A stretch of DNA of 64,000 nt from Novosphingobium sediminis (GCF_007991615.1 NZ_BJYR01000005.1:1-64000); one strand, 5' to 3'; shown: positions 45,717 through 55,212, numbered from the stretch's first letter. The notes: a model not told the origin generated them from the sequence alone. Numbers and translations: made by a program.

Positions 45717-48245
45717 CTAGTAGATCCCGCCCTTGTCCTCGACAAAATCGCCTTCCTCGACCGGCACGTCATCGCCGCCGGCATCGCCCTTTGCCGCGCG
45801 GGCCTTGCGGATCGCCTCGAGCACCGCATCCTTCAGCGTCTGGTCTTCCGGTCGGAATGTGCGCGTCGGCTCGCTGTTGGGCTTGAACGCTTCCCAGATC
45901 ACCGAGGCCCGACGAACGTCGTCATCCGGCGTCCCGCCAAACACCTGCCGCCCGCTCACCCGGTCGATCTTCACCATGCGGATACCTTCCGGCACGGTGA
46001 AAGGCGTGTCGCTCCAGCGCTTACGGGTCTGGAGGATGAAGTCCTTGAAGATCGGCGCTGCGATCCGTCCGCCCTGGGCATAGCCGCCAAGGCTGCGCGG
46101 CTGGTCATAGCCGAGGTAGAGCGCGCCAACGATATCTGGCGAACCACCGGCGAACCAAACGTTGGTCGGGCCGGAGGTCGTGCCGGTCTTGCCGAACAGC
46201 GGCAGGTGGAGATCGGCAAGCGTCAGCGCGGTGCCGCGCACGACCACGCCTTCCAGCATGTGCACCACCTGATAGGCGGTGCGCGGATCGAGCACCTGCC
46301 TGCCCGTTGGCTTCATCCGCGGCATGGGACTGCCGTCCCACTGCGCCATGTTGCAACCGCTGCAGTCGCGGTTGTCAGCCTTCCAGATCACCTTGCCATC
46401 ACGGTTCTGCACGTAATCGACTAAAGTCTGCTCATGCTGACGGCCATGATTGGCGAGCGCGGCATAGGCATTGGCTATTTTCGCGGCGGTCGTGTCGCCC
46501 GCGCCCAGCGCCATCGAGAGATAGGGCTGGTAATCGCCGACGCCCACGCTCTTGATTGTACGCACAACCTTGTCCATGCCGACATCGTTGGCGATGCGCA
46601 CGGTCATCAGGTTGCGCGATTGCTCGAGGCCCCAGCGCATCGTGTGGCTGCCCGAGCCGCCTTCGTTGCCGAAGTTCCTGAAGCACTTCTGCCCCAGCGC
46701 TGCGCCCTGATAGACGCAGAACGTGCCGTCGAGCACCATCGAGGCCGGCGTCATCCCGTTGTCGAGCGCGGTTGCGTAGACAAATGGTTTGATCGTCGAA
46801 CCCGGCTGACGCACCGCCTGCGTCGCGCGGTTGAACGAGCCAAGGCGCGCATCAAAGCCGCCCTGCATAGCGAGCACGCGGCCGCTCTGCGGGTCCTCCA
46901 CCACCATGCCGCCCGAGACTTCCGGAACCACCCGCACTGACCAGCCGCCGCCCGAGGGCGCTGCCGCGATCACGTCACCCGCCTTCATCGCCTGCGGCAT
47001 CGCCCAGAGCGGCCCGGTGCTGCCATCGGCAAACCCGATCCGCCCGTCGTTCCCGCGCCGATCCAGCACCACGCCGATGCGCCAGTCCTGATAGCGGATG
47101 GAAAGGTTGCTCGTGATGAGTTCGGACTGCCAATTGCCGGAAGCGTCGATCCTGGCGATCGGTCCGCTCCAAGCCCGCCCGCCGCTGAACCGCACGAGGC
47201 CCGCGCGCAGCGCATTCTGCGCCGCGGTCTGCAACTCGGTATCGAGCGAGGTGCGCACCCACAGGCCGCCGGCATAGACGCTGTTCGGGCCATCCTCGGC
47301 ATTCTCGCCGAACTTGTCGATCAGCTGACGCCGCACTTCCTCAAGGAAGTAGCCCGCATCCGCCGTGTAATTTTCAGCGCGGCGCTGCACCAAACCCAGC
47401 GGCTGCGCCTTGGCCTCGGCTGCCTCGGCCGGCGTGGCCCATCCGTTCTTGACCATCTGGTCGAGCACATAGGCGCGCCGCTCCAGCGCTTTCTCGGCAA
47501 ACTTGGCGCGGCCATACGTTTCCGGCGCCTTGGGCAGGATCGCGAGGAACGCGACCTCATGCAGCTTGAGATCGCCGACATCCTTGTCGAAATAGGCGCG
47601 CGAGGCTGCCTGCACGCCGAAGCTCTGCCGCCCCAGCGGAATCTCGTTTAGGTAGAGCTCGAGAATCTGCTGCTTGGTCAGCACGCTCTCGATGCGCCGC
47701 GCGAGGATCATTTCCTTGAGCTTGCGCGTCACCGAATATTCGTTGCCAATCAGGATGTTCTTGGCGACCTGCTGGGTAATCGTCGAACCGCCGCGCGCGC
47801 GTTCGCCCGATCCGAACTTCATTGTGTAATCGACCATCGCGCCGATCAGGCCGGTGAAGTCCACCCCGCCGTGGCTGAAGAACGACTTGTCTTCCGCCGA
47901 GAGGAACGCGTGGATCAGCGGCTCGGGAAAATCGACATAGCGCAGCTGCACCCGCCGCTCACGGGCATAGCTCGATACGATCTCGCCATCGTTGCCGCGC
48001 ACCATCGTCGGCAGCGGCGGCTGATAGGTGAGCAGCTTGTCTGCAGAGGGCAGCGTGCGGATCACCGTGACCCACAGGATCGCATAGAGCAGCACCAGCA
48101 CGGCCAGCGCATAGCCCGCTCGCCGAACCCAGATGTTGCCGCGCCACAAGTCGCGCGCCCGGATCAGCAGTCCCGCCGCGTCACGCTGGATACGCCAGCG
48201 CACCGAAGTGCCGTCGGAACCGGGAAGGTCAGGATCATTCGCCAT
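45717..48245 (-). CDS. mrcA: Class A penicillin-binding protein 1A
   Basis: An 842-residue bifunctional peptidoglycan synthase: one N-terminal membrane anchor (AGYALAVLVLLYAILWVTVI), a glycosyltransferase domain (SAEDKSFFSHGGVDFTG, RGGSTITQQVAKN), an OB-like insert, and a transpeptidase domain with the active serine in PGSTIKPF, the SRN motif in EQSRNLMT and KTGTTSGPTNVWFAG. Downstream of the amidase gene on the same strand with a 73-bp gap, so growth-related wall synthesis and hydrolysis genes are paired. Confidence 0.95.
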   Translation of the reverse strand: MANDPDLPGSDGTSVRWRIQRDAAGLLIRARDLWRGNIWVRRAGYALAVLVLLYAILWVTVIRTLPSADKLLTYQPPLPTMVRGNDGEIVSSYARERRVQLRYVDFPEPLIHAFLSAEDKSFFSHGGVDFTGLIGAMVDYTMKFGSGERARGGSTITQQVAKNILIGNEYSVTRKLKEMILARRIESVLTKQQILELYLNEIPLGRQSFGVQAASRAYFDKDVGDLKLHEVAFLAILPKAPETYGRAKFAEKALERRAYVLDQMVKNGWATPAEAAEAKAQPLGLVQRRAENYTADAGYFLEEVRRQLIDKFGENAEDGPNSVYAGGLWVRTSLDTELQTAAQNALRAGLVRFSGGRAWSGPIARIDASGNWQSELITSNLSIRYQDWRIGVVLDRRGNDGRIGFADGSTGPLWAMPQAMKAGDVIAAAPSGGGWSVRVVPEVSGGMVVEDPQSGRVLAMQGGFDARLGSFNRATQAVRQPGSTIKPFVYATALDNGMTPASMVLDGTFCVYQGAALGQKCFRNFGNEGGSGSHTMRWGLEQSRNLMTVRIANDVGMDKVVRTIKSVGVGDYQPYLSMALGAGDTTAAKIANAYAALANHGRQHEQTLVDYVQNRDGKVIWKADNRDCSGCNMAQWDGSPMPRMKPTGRQVLDPRTAYQVVHMLEGVVVRGTALTLADLHLPLFGKTGTTSGPTNVWFAGGSPDIVGALYLGYDQPRSLGGYAQGGRIAAPIFKDFILQTRKRWSDTPFTVPEGIRMVKIDRVSGRQVFGGTPDDDVRRASVIWEAFKPNSEPTRTFRPEDQTLKDAVLEAIRKARAAKGDAGGDDVPVEEGDFVEDKGGIY

Positions 48246-48318
48246 CTGCGTCGGGCCTTAGCATGGCCTTTTGCCCGATTGCCAGTGGGCGCGAACAACA
48301 AGCGGGACCACTCACCGC

Positions 48319-49203
48319 TCACGGAACCGCAGGCGCAACAGTCGTCCGCGCGAGATAGATCTCGATCGCCGAAGCCACCGAGGCCGCAAACCCCTTGCGC
48401 CACCCCGCATTGCCCAGCGCGCTCGCGTCGTTCGGAGAGCTGATGTAGCCCGCCTCGATCAAGGCGGAGGGCAGGTCGAGCGATTTCAGCACCACGAATG
48501 CCGCTTCGCGATCAGGATCGGTATGGAAGCGCACCTTGCCCTCCCCCTCGCGCAGCACCAGCGCGGCGAAGGCCTTCGAGCGTTCGCGCATCTCGCGCTG
48601 CGACAGGCTCACCAGAATGGCCGTGACCGCATCGGACTTTCCGCCAAGCTCGACGCCGTTCACGGTGTCGGCCTTGTTTTCCCGCCGCGCGACAGAATCG
48701 GCAAGGGCGTCGGAGCCGCGGTCAGAAAGCGTGTAGACCGTCGCTCCCGTGGCATCGGGCGATTCAGAGGCATCGGCGTGGATTGATACAAACAGATCAG
48801 CCTTGAGCCGCTGGGCGATCCCCGAGCGTTCTTCCAGCGCCAGAAAACGGTCGCCGTCCCGCGTCAGCGCAACGCGGACACGCCCATCCGCAAGAAGCGC
48901 ATCGCGCAGCGCCAGAGCGAGCGACAGGGTAATCATCTTTTCGCGTTCGCCGCGCAATCCGCTCGCACCGGGATCGTGCCCGCCATGCCCGGCGTCGATT
49001 ACAACAAGAGGCCGGCTGGCGTCTGCTGGGCCTTCGACCTTGGGCAAGCCGATCTGCCCCGTGCGCGAAGGCAAGGCAATGCGGATCACGGTATCAGGAA
49101 CCCGTGCGGGCGCGACATACGCAAACGCAAACAGGATCGCGGCAGCCGTCAGCGCAGCCAGCGGCACCCCCAACACCACCCCGATCAGGACCCTTCTCTT
49201 CAT
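48319..49203 (-). CDS. N-acetylmuramoyl-L-alanine amidase (Amidase_3)
   Basis: A 294-residue zinc amidase that cuts the stem peptide from muramic acid. An N-terminal membrane anchor or uncleaved signal (LIGVVLGVPLAALTAAAILFAF) is followed by the catalytic domain: zinc ligands in IDAGHGGHDPGASG, E in GEREK, and FVSIHADASES, with the catalytic Glu in SALIEAGYISSPND. No AMIN domain, so localisation to the septum is not evident. Confidence 0.92.
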   Translation of the reverse strand: MKRRVLIGVVLGVPLAALTAAAILFAFAYVAPARVPDTVIRIALPSRTGQIGLPKVEGPADASRPLVVIDAGHGGHDPGASGLRGEREKMITLSLALALRDALLADGRVRVALTRDGDRFLALEERSGIAQRLKADLFVSIHADASESPDATGATVYTLSDRGSDALADSVARRENKADTVNGVELGGKSDAVTAILVSLSQREMRERSKAFAALVLREGEGKVRFHTDPDREAAFVVLKSLDLPSALIEAGYISSPNDASALGNAGWRKGFAASVASAIEIYLARTTVAPAVP

Positions 49204-49467
49204 CGCCTGCGGCTATGCATTGCAGGGGGCGCGACGGTCCAGCGCGAATTGGCGGAGCGGTGTTTCAACGCAGGCTTCGCGCCCGCCCGATAGCGGCGAC
49301 CACGCATTCGCGCTTTCGCCATCGATCACGATTCCGACACCAAGGCGCACAGAATTGTATTTCGGAATAATATCGACGGTTAACAGATCGAATATTAAAA
49401 TGCGATTGCACAGCGATAACGGTATATTATCCTCTGAGTTAAACGACTCGTGGGGGAGTAAACAGCC

Positions 49468-50016
49468 ATGCCGATATCTGGTAATGGGTGGGAAATATTG
49501 ATCGAACGCCACTCGATTCAGTCGAGAGCACAAGGCACAAGACCTCGGACCCGAACCGTTGGAAGCTATCAGGTTTTCAACAATGGCGTTCCAGTTCAGG
49601 GACTTTCGGGCACGACGGCTGAATCGCAAGGCCCGAGTTCAAATACAACTAAAGGTGTGCGTATCTTGTCTGGCACCTACCCGCTCGCCACGCAGAATGG
49701 CGGCAAGTACGCGACCATTCATTACAATCCCAACCCCAATCACACCGCTTTGCGACGGCCGGGCGTCGAACTGTTGAAGACCGGCCATCGCAGCGAAATC
49801 CTGATTCACCGGGGTATCGGCTTCCTCGCATCGGTGGGATGCATCAACTTGTGCAAGATCCTGCCCGATGCTTCGGAGCCCATTTCCTTCCCCGGCAGCC
49901 GCGCAAGAGTGATCGCCATGATCGACAATATGCGCAGCTTCCTCGGCGCCAACTTTCCCCACGATGACGGCTTCTCGATTCCGCAGGCAACGGCCGTGAT
50001 CGTGGGCGACCCCTGA
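49468..50016 (+). CDS. Unknown protein with L,D-transpeptidase-like His/Ser-x-Gly-Cys motif
   Basis: A 182-residue protein without a signal peptide. Residues 112-127 read LIHRGIGFLASVGCIN: a His (H114) followed by S-x-G-C-I-N (S122, C125). This recalls the catalytic H...S-x-G-C-[IV]-[RN] of YkuD-type L,D-transpeptidases and of the DUF2778/DUF5675-like small relatives found with phage lysis genes and type VI effectors. The preceding SGTYPLATQNGGKYATIHY strand fits that fold. GGGGGAG lies upstream of the ATG. It is divergent from the amidase and 59 bp ahead of the GH75-like gene. Confidence 0.65.
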   Translation: MPISGNGWEILIERHSIQSRAQGTRPRTRTVGSYQVFNNGVPVQGLSGTTAESQGPSSNTTKGVRILSGTYPLATQNGGKYATIHYNPNPNHTALRRPGVELLKTGHRSEILIHRGIGFLASVGCINLCKILPDASEPISFPGSRARVIAMIDNMRSFLGANFPHDDGFSIPQATAVIVGDP

Positions 50017-50075
50017 TCCAATCGAGGCCCGATCCACGGCCAGCGCTTCGACAATTCGCAAGACGGGATTTCACG

Positions 50076-51014
50076 ATGAACGCAAAATTTCTCGCAGGTC
50101 TGCTGGTCATGGCGCTTCCGGCGCAAGCTCTTCAAGCTGCGGACTGCGGCATGAAGCCAGCGTTCAAGCAGGCGGACAACAAAGGCTCATCATCCATCGC
50201 TGTGTGGCAGGACAATGCCCGGTCGGCGCTGCTTTTTGCAGACCGCATGAACGTCAACACCGATGGAACGCGGCGCTCCTACAGTGTCGACGACTTCTGG
50301 GGCACGACCAAGGCTTTGAACAATCTTTGCAATGCGATGTCGGACGGGTGCGCAACGCTGACGACCGAACCGCAGCTTCGCACCCGCCGCGAACTTACTC
50401 AGGAGGCAAAGGCGAAAGGGTGGCCGGCAGACCTGCTGACGAAAACCAAGATTTCGTCGTCCATTATTCCCTTCAAGAACGGGAAGCCCTGCCCCGAGGT
50501 GAATGGCTACCTCGTATCCGCCACATCGCTGCACAAGGCTGGAGCCTTCGATAGCTGCGAAATCGACAACTATGTCGATGCGCTTGCCACATCGGCAATC
50601 GTGCTCCCAAAGCAGGGAAAGAACGCGCCGCCGACGCAATTTGACGTTCGCGGGGCCGACGTTGGGGATCTGGTGGCCGTTCTCTCCGGCAACCAGCAGC
50701 TTGTGCGCTTCGCCGTGGTGGGCGACAAAGGGCCGCCAAAGGAACTTGGCGAGATTTCGATTGCCCTTGCCGGCAAATTGCTCGGCAAGCAGTCCCCGCC
50801 CGCCAACTACCGGGAAATCAGAGGCATGCCACCCTACGCCGGAATGGGCTGGACTGTCGGCAAAACCTACATGCTGGTCTTTCCCAAAAGCCGCAAATCC
50901 AGCGATCCCTATCTCGCGCAGGACCGGATCGACGCCGATGGTGCGGCGCTGCTCGAAGCGTGGGGTGGTGTGGAGCGCCTCAAGGCTTGCGCTGCGGTCT
51001 ACAAGGCGAACTGA
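50076..51014 (+). CDS. Secreted GH75 chitosanase-like protein
   Basis: A 312-residue protein with a signal peptide (KFLAGLLVMALPAQALQAAD). The layout matches glycoside hydrolase family 75: ALLFADRMNVNTDGTRRSYS, GYLVSATSL, NYVDALATSAIVLPK, then GDLVAVLSGNQQLVRFAVVGDKGP...GEISIALAGKLLG. Asp217 (GDKGP) and Glu226 (GEIS) stand where the two catalytic acids of fungal family 75 chitosanases are found. The substrate may be chitosan or another glucosamine polymer such as de-acetylated peptidoglycan. Extra Cys pairs (24, 85/92, 139/161) suggest disulfides. It follows the transpeptidase-like gene. Confidence 0.65.
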   Translation: MNAKFLAGLLVMALPAQALQAADCGMKPAFKQADNKGSSSIAVWQDNARSALLFADRMNVNTDGTRRSYSVDDFWGTTKALNNLCNAMSDGCATLTTEPQLRTRRELTQEAKAKGWPADLLTKTKISSSIIPFKNGKPCPEVNGYLVSATSLHKAGAFDSCEIDNYVDALATSAIVLPKQGKNAPPTQFDVRGADVGDLVAVLSGNQQLVRFAVVGDKGPPKELGEISIALAGKLLGKQSPPANYREIRGMPPYAGMGWTVGKTYMLVFPKSRKSSDPYLAQDRIDADGAALLEAWGGVERLKACAAVYKAN

Positions 51015-51677
51015 ACCACTGTGCGTCCCGCGGCGATGTAGTTCTGTTGCCGGCGCCTTGCTGTGAGCGAAACCGCCAAACATGCCATCGGCTGACGCGG
51101 CAAAATCTCAGGCGTCCGCCCGCAACCATCCCGTCATGGTTTTAATTGCTGGTTGGCAAATCCAGTGCTAGCAGTGCCAATCTGGAATGAGCCCGATCGG
51201 CCTCAGCTCCGCCCCCGGACTTTGCTGCAATGCCCTCGCGCGCATCGCAGATTATCGGGACAAGGCGTTGCTCTGGCACGGTTTTTCGGTTCAATCCTAA
51301 AGTACAGGCGAGTGAGCATTCCGGTCGTTTTCCGGCCTCTCTCGCGCCAGAGGTTGATGTCTTGATGGAAAGCCGTGCAACGTTCGAGCCGAGGAGCCCC
51401 GCAGGGGCCCGTGCGGGCTTGGCGTGCACCGGTTCGTGCCAGTCGCCACGAACCATCCTCGGGGCAGACACGCACCAACCGCCGCCGAGCGGCGAGCGCA
51501 ACGGACACGCAAAAGCGGCCTTTCATGCGCTCCGAACCGGCAAATCCGCATTCGCGAAACGCCTCCAAGCCGACCCGGTTGCAACCGGGCCCGGCCTTTA
51601 TGGCACTCGCGCTTTCACATTGAACCGCGCCCAGAACCCGGGTTCACGCCCGAGGCCGCGCGGCTGGAGACTTTATA
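51015..51677. other. 663-bp gene-free region: probable rne leader
   Basis: No credible ORF on either strand. The right half is GC-rich and full of short hairpins: GCCCC-GCA-GGGGC then GCCCG-TG-CGGGC at about 51396-51418, and a perfect 16-bp palindrome CCCGGTTGCAACCGGG at 51574-51589. In E. coli the long 5' leader of rne mediates autoregulation by RNase E; the same is plausible here but inferred from position only. Promoter not identified. Confidence 0.5.
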
Positions 51678-54494
51678 ATGACAACGCGCATGCTGATCGA
51701 TGCGCGCCACCAGGAAGAAACCCGGGTGGCGGTGCTCAATGGCAACCGGATTGAAGAGTTCGATTTTGAATCTGCCGATCACAAGCAGATCAAGGGTAAC
51801 ATATATCTTGCAAAGGTAACCCGCGTCGAACCGTCGCTGCAGGCGGCGTTCGTCGATTTCGGCGGCAATCGCCATGGGTTCCTCGCCTTCAGCGAGATCC
51901 ATCCGGACTACTATCAGATCCCCAAGGAAGACCGCGAGGCGCTCCTTGCCGAAGAAGCCGCGCATGCCGAGGAAGAAGCCGCGCTGCGCGCCGCTGACGA
52001 GGCTGAAGAAGGCGATCTCGACGAGTTTGACGATCAGGGGGACGGCGGCGACGACCGCTTTGACTACGACGGCGATGAAGGCGTCACCGAAGTCGATACC
52101 TCGGAGAAGGACGAAGTCGCCACGATCGAAGGCGGCGTCGTCGAAAACGGTTTCGAGGACGAAGGCGCCGACGAGAGCGGCGAAGAAGCCGGCGAAGAGC
52201 AGGGTGAAGAAAGCGACGGACGCTCGCGCCGCCCTCGCCGCCAGCGCGCTCCCCGCGCCCAGGCGCGAGAGGCCGACGATCTGCGCGCCCGCCGTATGGC
52301 GCTGCGCCGCCGCTACAAGATCCAGGACGTCATCCAGCGCCGTCAGGTGCTGCTCGTTCAGGTCGTGAAGGAAGAGCGCGGGAACAAGGGCGCCGCCCTT
52401 ACCACCTACCTCAGCCTTGCAGGCCGCTACTGCGTGCTCATGCCGAATTCGAGCCATGGCGGCGGCATCAGCCGCAAGATCAACTCGGCCGCTGACCGCA
52501 AGCGCCTCAAGTCGATCATGGCGGAGCTGGAACTGCCCCGCACGATGAGCTGCATCGTGCGCACCGCCGGCCTTCAGCGCACGAAGCCCGAGATCAAGCG
52601 CGATTTCGATTACCTTGCCCGCCTGTGGGACGAGATCCGCGAGCGCACGCTCAAGTCCTCCGCGCCCGCGCTGATCCATTCGGACAGCGACCTCATCAAG
52701 CGCGCGATTCGCGACATCTACAATCGTGACATCGAGGAAGTCGTCGTCGAGGGCGAGCACGGCTACCGCGCTGCCAAGGACTTCATGAAGCTCCTGATGC
52801 CCAGCCACGCCAAGCGTGTGCGGCAGTATGTCGATCCGGTGCCGCTGTTCCAGCGCTACGGCGCCGAAGACCAGCTCACCGCGATGTATGATCCGGTCGT
52901 CCAGTTGAAGAGCGGCGGCTACCTCGTGATCAACCCGACCGAGGCGCTCGTCTCGATCGACATCAACTCGGGCCGTTCGACCAAGGAACACGGCATCGAG
53001 CAGACCGCGGTCGCCACCAACCTTGAAGCCGCGCGCGAAATCGCCCGCCAGTTGCGCCTGCGCGACATGGCCGGACTTGTCGTAATCGACTTCATCGACA
53101 TGGAATACGGCTCGAACGTCCGCAAGGTCGAGAAGGCCATGAAGGACGCGCTGCGCAACGATCGCGCGCGCATCCAGGTCGGCCGCATCTCGGGCTTCGG
53201 CCTCATGGAAATGAGCCGCCAGCGCCTGCGCACCGGCGTGCTTGAAGCCACCACGCGCGCCTGCCCACACTGCGATGGTTCGGGCCTTGTCCGCACTGCA
53301 TCCTCGGCAGGTCTCTCGGCTCTGCGCATGATCGAGGACGAAGCCGCCAAGGGCAAGGGCACGATCATCACGCTCTATGCCAGCCAGGAAGCGGCGATCT
53401 ACGTGCTCAATGCCAAGCGCGCCGATCTCGCCGAGATCGAAATGCGCTACGGCGTGTCGGTCGAGGTGATCCCGGAAGGCGAGAATGAAGGCGCGAAGAT
53501 GCGCGTCGCCTCGCGCGGGCCCAAGCCTTCGTTCGTGCCGCGCTTCGAACCGATCATCGAGCCTGAAGAGGACGTGATCGAGGAAGACGATTTCGCCGAT
53601 GAGGAAGAAGCCGAAGATCAGGACGAGCCGCGTGGCGAACGCCGGGATCGCGGCGCCGACCGTGACGAAGGTGATGGCGAAGGCGGCCGTCGCAAGCGCC
53701 GCAAGCGCCGCCGGGGCCGTGGCCGCGACCGGGATGGCAGCGAGAGGGATGGCGGCGATAACCCGCAGCCTGCTTCCGCTGATGGCGATGCCGAAGGCGA
53801 TGATGATGACGGTGAGGACGGCGAGCGCGGCGAAGGCAGCGAACGCCCTGACGACCGTGGGGACGAGCGCGGCGAAGATCGCGGTCCGCGCAAGCGCCGC
53901 CGCCGTAGCCGCCGCCGTCGCGGTGGCCGTGGTGACGGCGATGCGCAGAGTGGTGAAGCCGAGACCACCGATTCGGAATCCGAAGCTGACGAAGCCGATC
54001 AGGTCGTGGAAACTGCCGACGCCGCTGCTCCTGAAGCAGCTGCCGAGGACGCCCCGGTCAAGCCGCGTCGCAGCCGCCGGAAGAAGGCCGATTCGGCTGA
54101 AGCCGATACAGCAGGGGCCGAGGCAGCCACGCCTGAAGCCGCAGCGGCTGAGGAAGTAGCGGAACCCGCTGCCTTGGAAGCCGAAGCAGAGGCCCCGGCA
54201 AAGCCCAAGCGCACCCGCCGCAAGAAAGCCGATACGGCAGAAGCTGAGGCGCCCGCAGCCGAAATCGTAGCAGAAGCACCTGTGGCTGAACCGGAAGCGG
54301 AAGCCCCGGCCAAGCCGAAGCGTACGCGCCGCAAGAAGAGCGACACTGTCGAAGCCGAGGCGCCCGCTGCAGAAGCTCCGGCGGAAGTCGCTGCCCCGGA
54401 AGCGGTGGCCGAAGCTGCGCCCGAAGCAACTCCCGCAGATGAAACGCCGAGCGAGCCGCGTCGCGGCTGGTGGCAGCGGACCTTCGGTGCCTGA
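51678..54494 (+). CDS. rne: Ribonuclease E
   Basis: A 938-residue endoribonuclease, core of the degradosome. The N-terminal S1 domain (residues about 36-240) is split by an acidic low-complexity insertion (about 88-180, Glu/Asp-rich) followed by an Arg-rich stretch (to about 214). The catalytic aspartates are D428 (VSIDINSG) and D471 (VVIDFIDM), spaced as in E. coli, and the zinc link is CPHC (529-532). The C-terminal half is disordered: charged Arg/Asp/Gly blocks then three [RT]RRKK[AS]D-type repeats at about 795-900, ending in WWQRTFGA. It should bind partners and RNA. Confidence 0.95.
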   Translation: MTTRMLIDARHQEETRVAVLNGNRIEEFDFESADHKQIKGNIYLAKVTRVEPSLQAAFVDFGGNRHGFLAFSEIHPDYYQIPKEDREALLAEEAAHAEEEAALRAADEAEEGDLDEFDDQGDGGDDRFDYDGDEGVTEVDTSEKDEVATIEGGVVENGFEDEGADESGEEAGEEQGEESDGRSRRPRRQRAPRAQAREADDLRARRMALRRRYKIQDVIQRRQVLLVQVVKEERGNKGAALTTYLSLAGRYCVLMPNSSHGGGISRKINSAADRKRLKSIMAELELPRTMSCIVRTAGLQRTKPEIKRDFDYLARLWDEIRERTLKSSAPALIHSDSDLIKRAIRDIYNRDIEEVVVEGEHGYRAAKDFMKLLMPSHAKRVRQYVDPVPLFQRYGAEDQLTAMYDPVVQLKSGGYLVINPTEALVSIDINSGRSTKEHGIEQTAVATNLEAAREIARQLRLRDMAGLVVIDFIDMEYGSNVRKVEKAMKDALRNDRARIQVGRISGFGLMEMSRQRLRTGVLEATTRACPHCDGSGLVRTASSAGLSALRMIEDEAAKGKGTIITLYASQEAAIYVLNAKRADLAEIEMRYGVSVEVIPEGENEGAKMRVASRGPKPSFVPRFEPIIEPEEDVIEEDDFADEEEAEDQDEPRGERRDRGADRDEGDGEGGRRKRRKRRRGRGRDRDGSERDGGDNPQPASADGDAEGDDDDGEDGERGEGSERPDDRGDERGEDRGPRKRRRRSRRRRGGRGDGDAQSGEAETTDSESEADEADQVVETADAAAPEAAAEDAPVKPRRSRRKKADSAEADTAGAEAATPEAAAAEEVAEPAALEAEAEAPAKPKRTRRKKADTAEAEAPAAEIVAEAPVAEPEAEAPAKPKRTRRKKSDTVEAEAPAAEAPAEVAAPEAVAEAAPEATPADETPSEPRRGWWQRTFGA

Positions 54495-54520
54495 TCGGCA
54501 CTGACGGGACCTCCAATCAG

Positions 54521-54559
54521 AAAGGGCCTCCCCAGCGCATCAGCCGGGGAGGCCCTTTT
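54521..54559. terminator. Strong rho-independent terminator after rne
   Basis: A 13-bp perfect stem (AAAGGGCCTCCCC, 54521-54533, with GGGGAGGCCCTTT, 54546-54558), 12-nt loop and TTTT on the plus strand. Symmetric A/T ends make it bidirectional, so it can also end the convergent methyltransferase transcript. Confidence 0.9.
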
Positions 54560-54579
54560 GCTATCTGAAGAGCCGAGGC

Positions 54580-55212
54580 TCAGGCGACGCGGGTTGCGGC
54601 GCCCCATTCCATCCATGCTGCCCAGCGCGGCGTGCCAGCGAGATAGCCCTGTCCCATCGGCGAAACATCGAAACCGGCATGCCGCACGGCTGCGGCGATC
54701 GGCCGCGTCAAGTGGCAGCCTCCGGCGATCGGTTTCCAAAATGGCTCGATGCGCTGCTGCCAGCGCTGCACATCCTCATCCGGCGCACTGCCGTGCTCGA
54801 GAAACAGGAACTGCCCGCCCGGCTTTAGTATGCGTCGCATTTCGGAAAGCACGCGGTGCGGATCACTCACCGAACACAGCGTGTAGGTGCAGACCACGGT
54901 GTCGAAACTCTCGCTAGCAAAGGGAATCGCCTCCCCCACGCCGTGCCGGATGTCCGCAGCCCAGCCCTTTTTCGCCGCTTCACTTCGCGCGAAATCGAGC
55001 AGCTTCTCTGACGGATCGATTCCGGCAAACGAGGTCACTGCGGCGGTATCGTAGAATTGTTGGTTGTAGCCGCCACCGCAACCAATCTCGAACACCGCGC
55101 CGCGCGCCTTGGGGACAACTTGCGCGCGCAAGTCCATGATCCCAGGTGCGCCGCAGCACGTGCGGATCAGGCGCGGCACCATGTGCCGGTCCCAGAATGC
55201 TTTCAAACCCAT
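54580..55212 (-). CDS. Class I SAM-dependent methyltransferase
   Basis: A 210-residue methyltransferase with motif I VFEIGCGGGYNQQF, acidic strand end FAGIDPSEKLLDFA, and motif IV VVCTYTLCSVSDP with the LKPGGQFLFLEHG strand. The N-terminal FWDRHMVPRLIRTCCG and the FWKPIAGGCHLTRP block resemble the METTL7/phosphatidylethanolamine methyltransferase-like group, which acts on lipids or small thiols. Converges on rne; single-gene unit. Confidence 0.85.
   Translation of the reverse strand: MGLKAFWDRHMVPRLIRTCCGAPGIMDLRAQVVPKARGAVFEIGCGGGYNQQFYDTAAVTSFAGIDPSEKLLDFARSEAAKKGWAADIRHGVGEAIPFASESFDTVVCTYTLCSVSDPHRVLSEMRRILKPGGQFLFLEHGSAPDEDVQRWQQRIEPFWKPIAGGCHLTRPIAAAVRHAGFDVSPMGQGYLAGTPRWAAWMEWGAATRVA

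Noticed and set aside
49390..49420. Two TTAA motifs upstream of the transpeptidase-like gene
   Set aside because: They are separated by 11 bp, not the 7 required for CtrA; the region is simply AT-rich.
51142..51568. Short leftward frames within the rne leader
   Set aside because: Arg/Ala-rich composition, no ribosome binding site and no domain; they run through hairpin-rich sequence.
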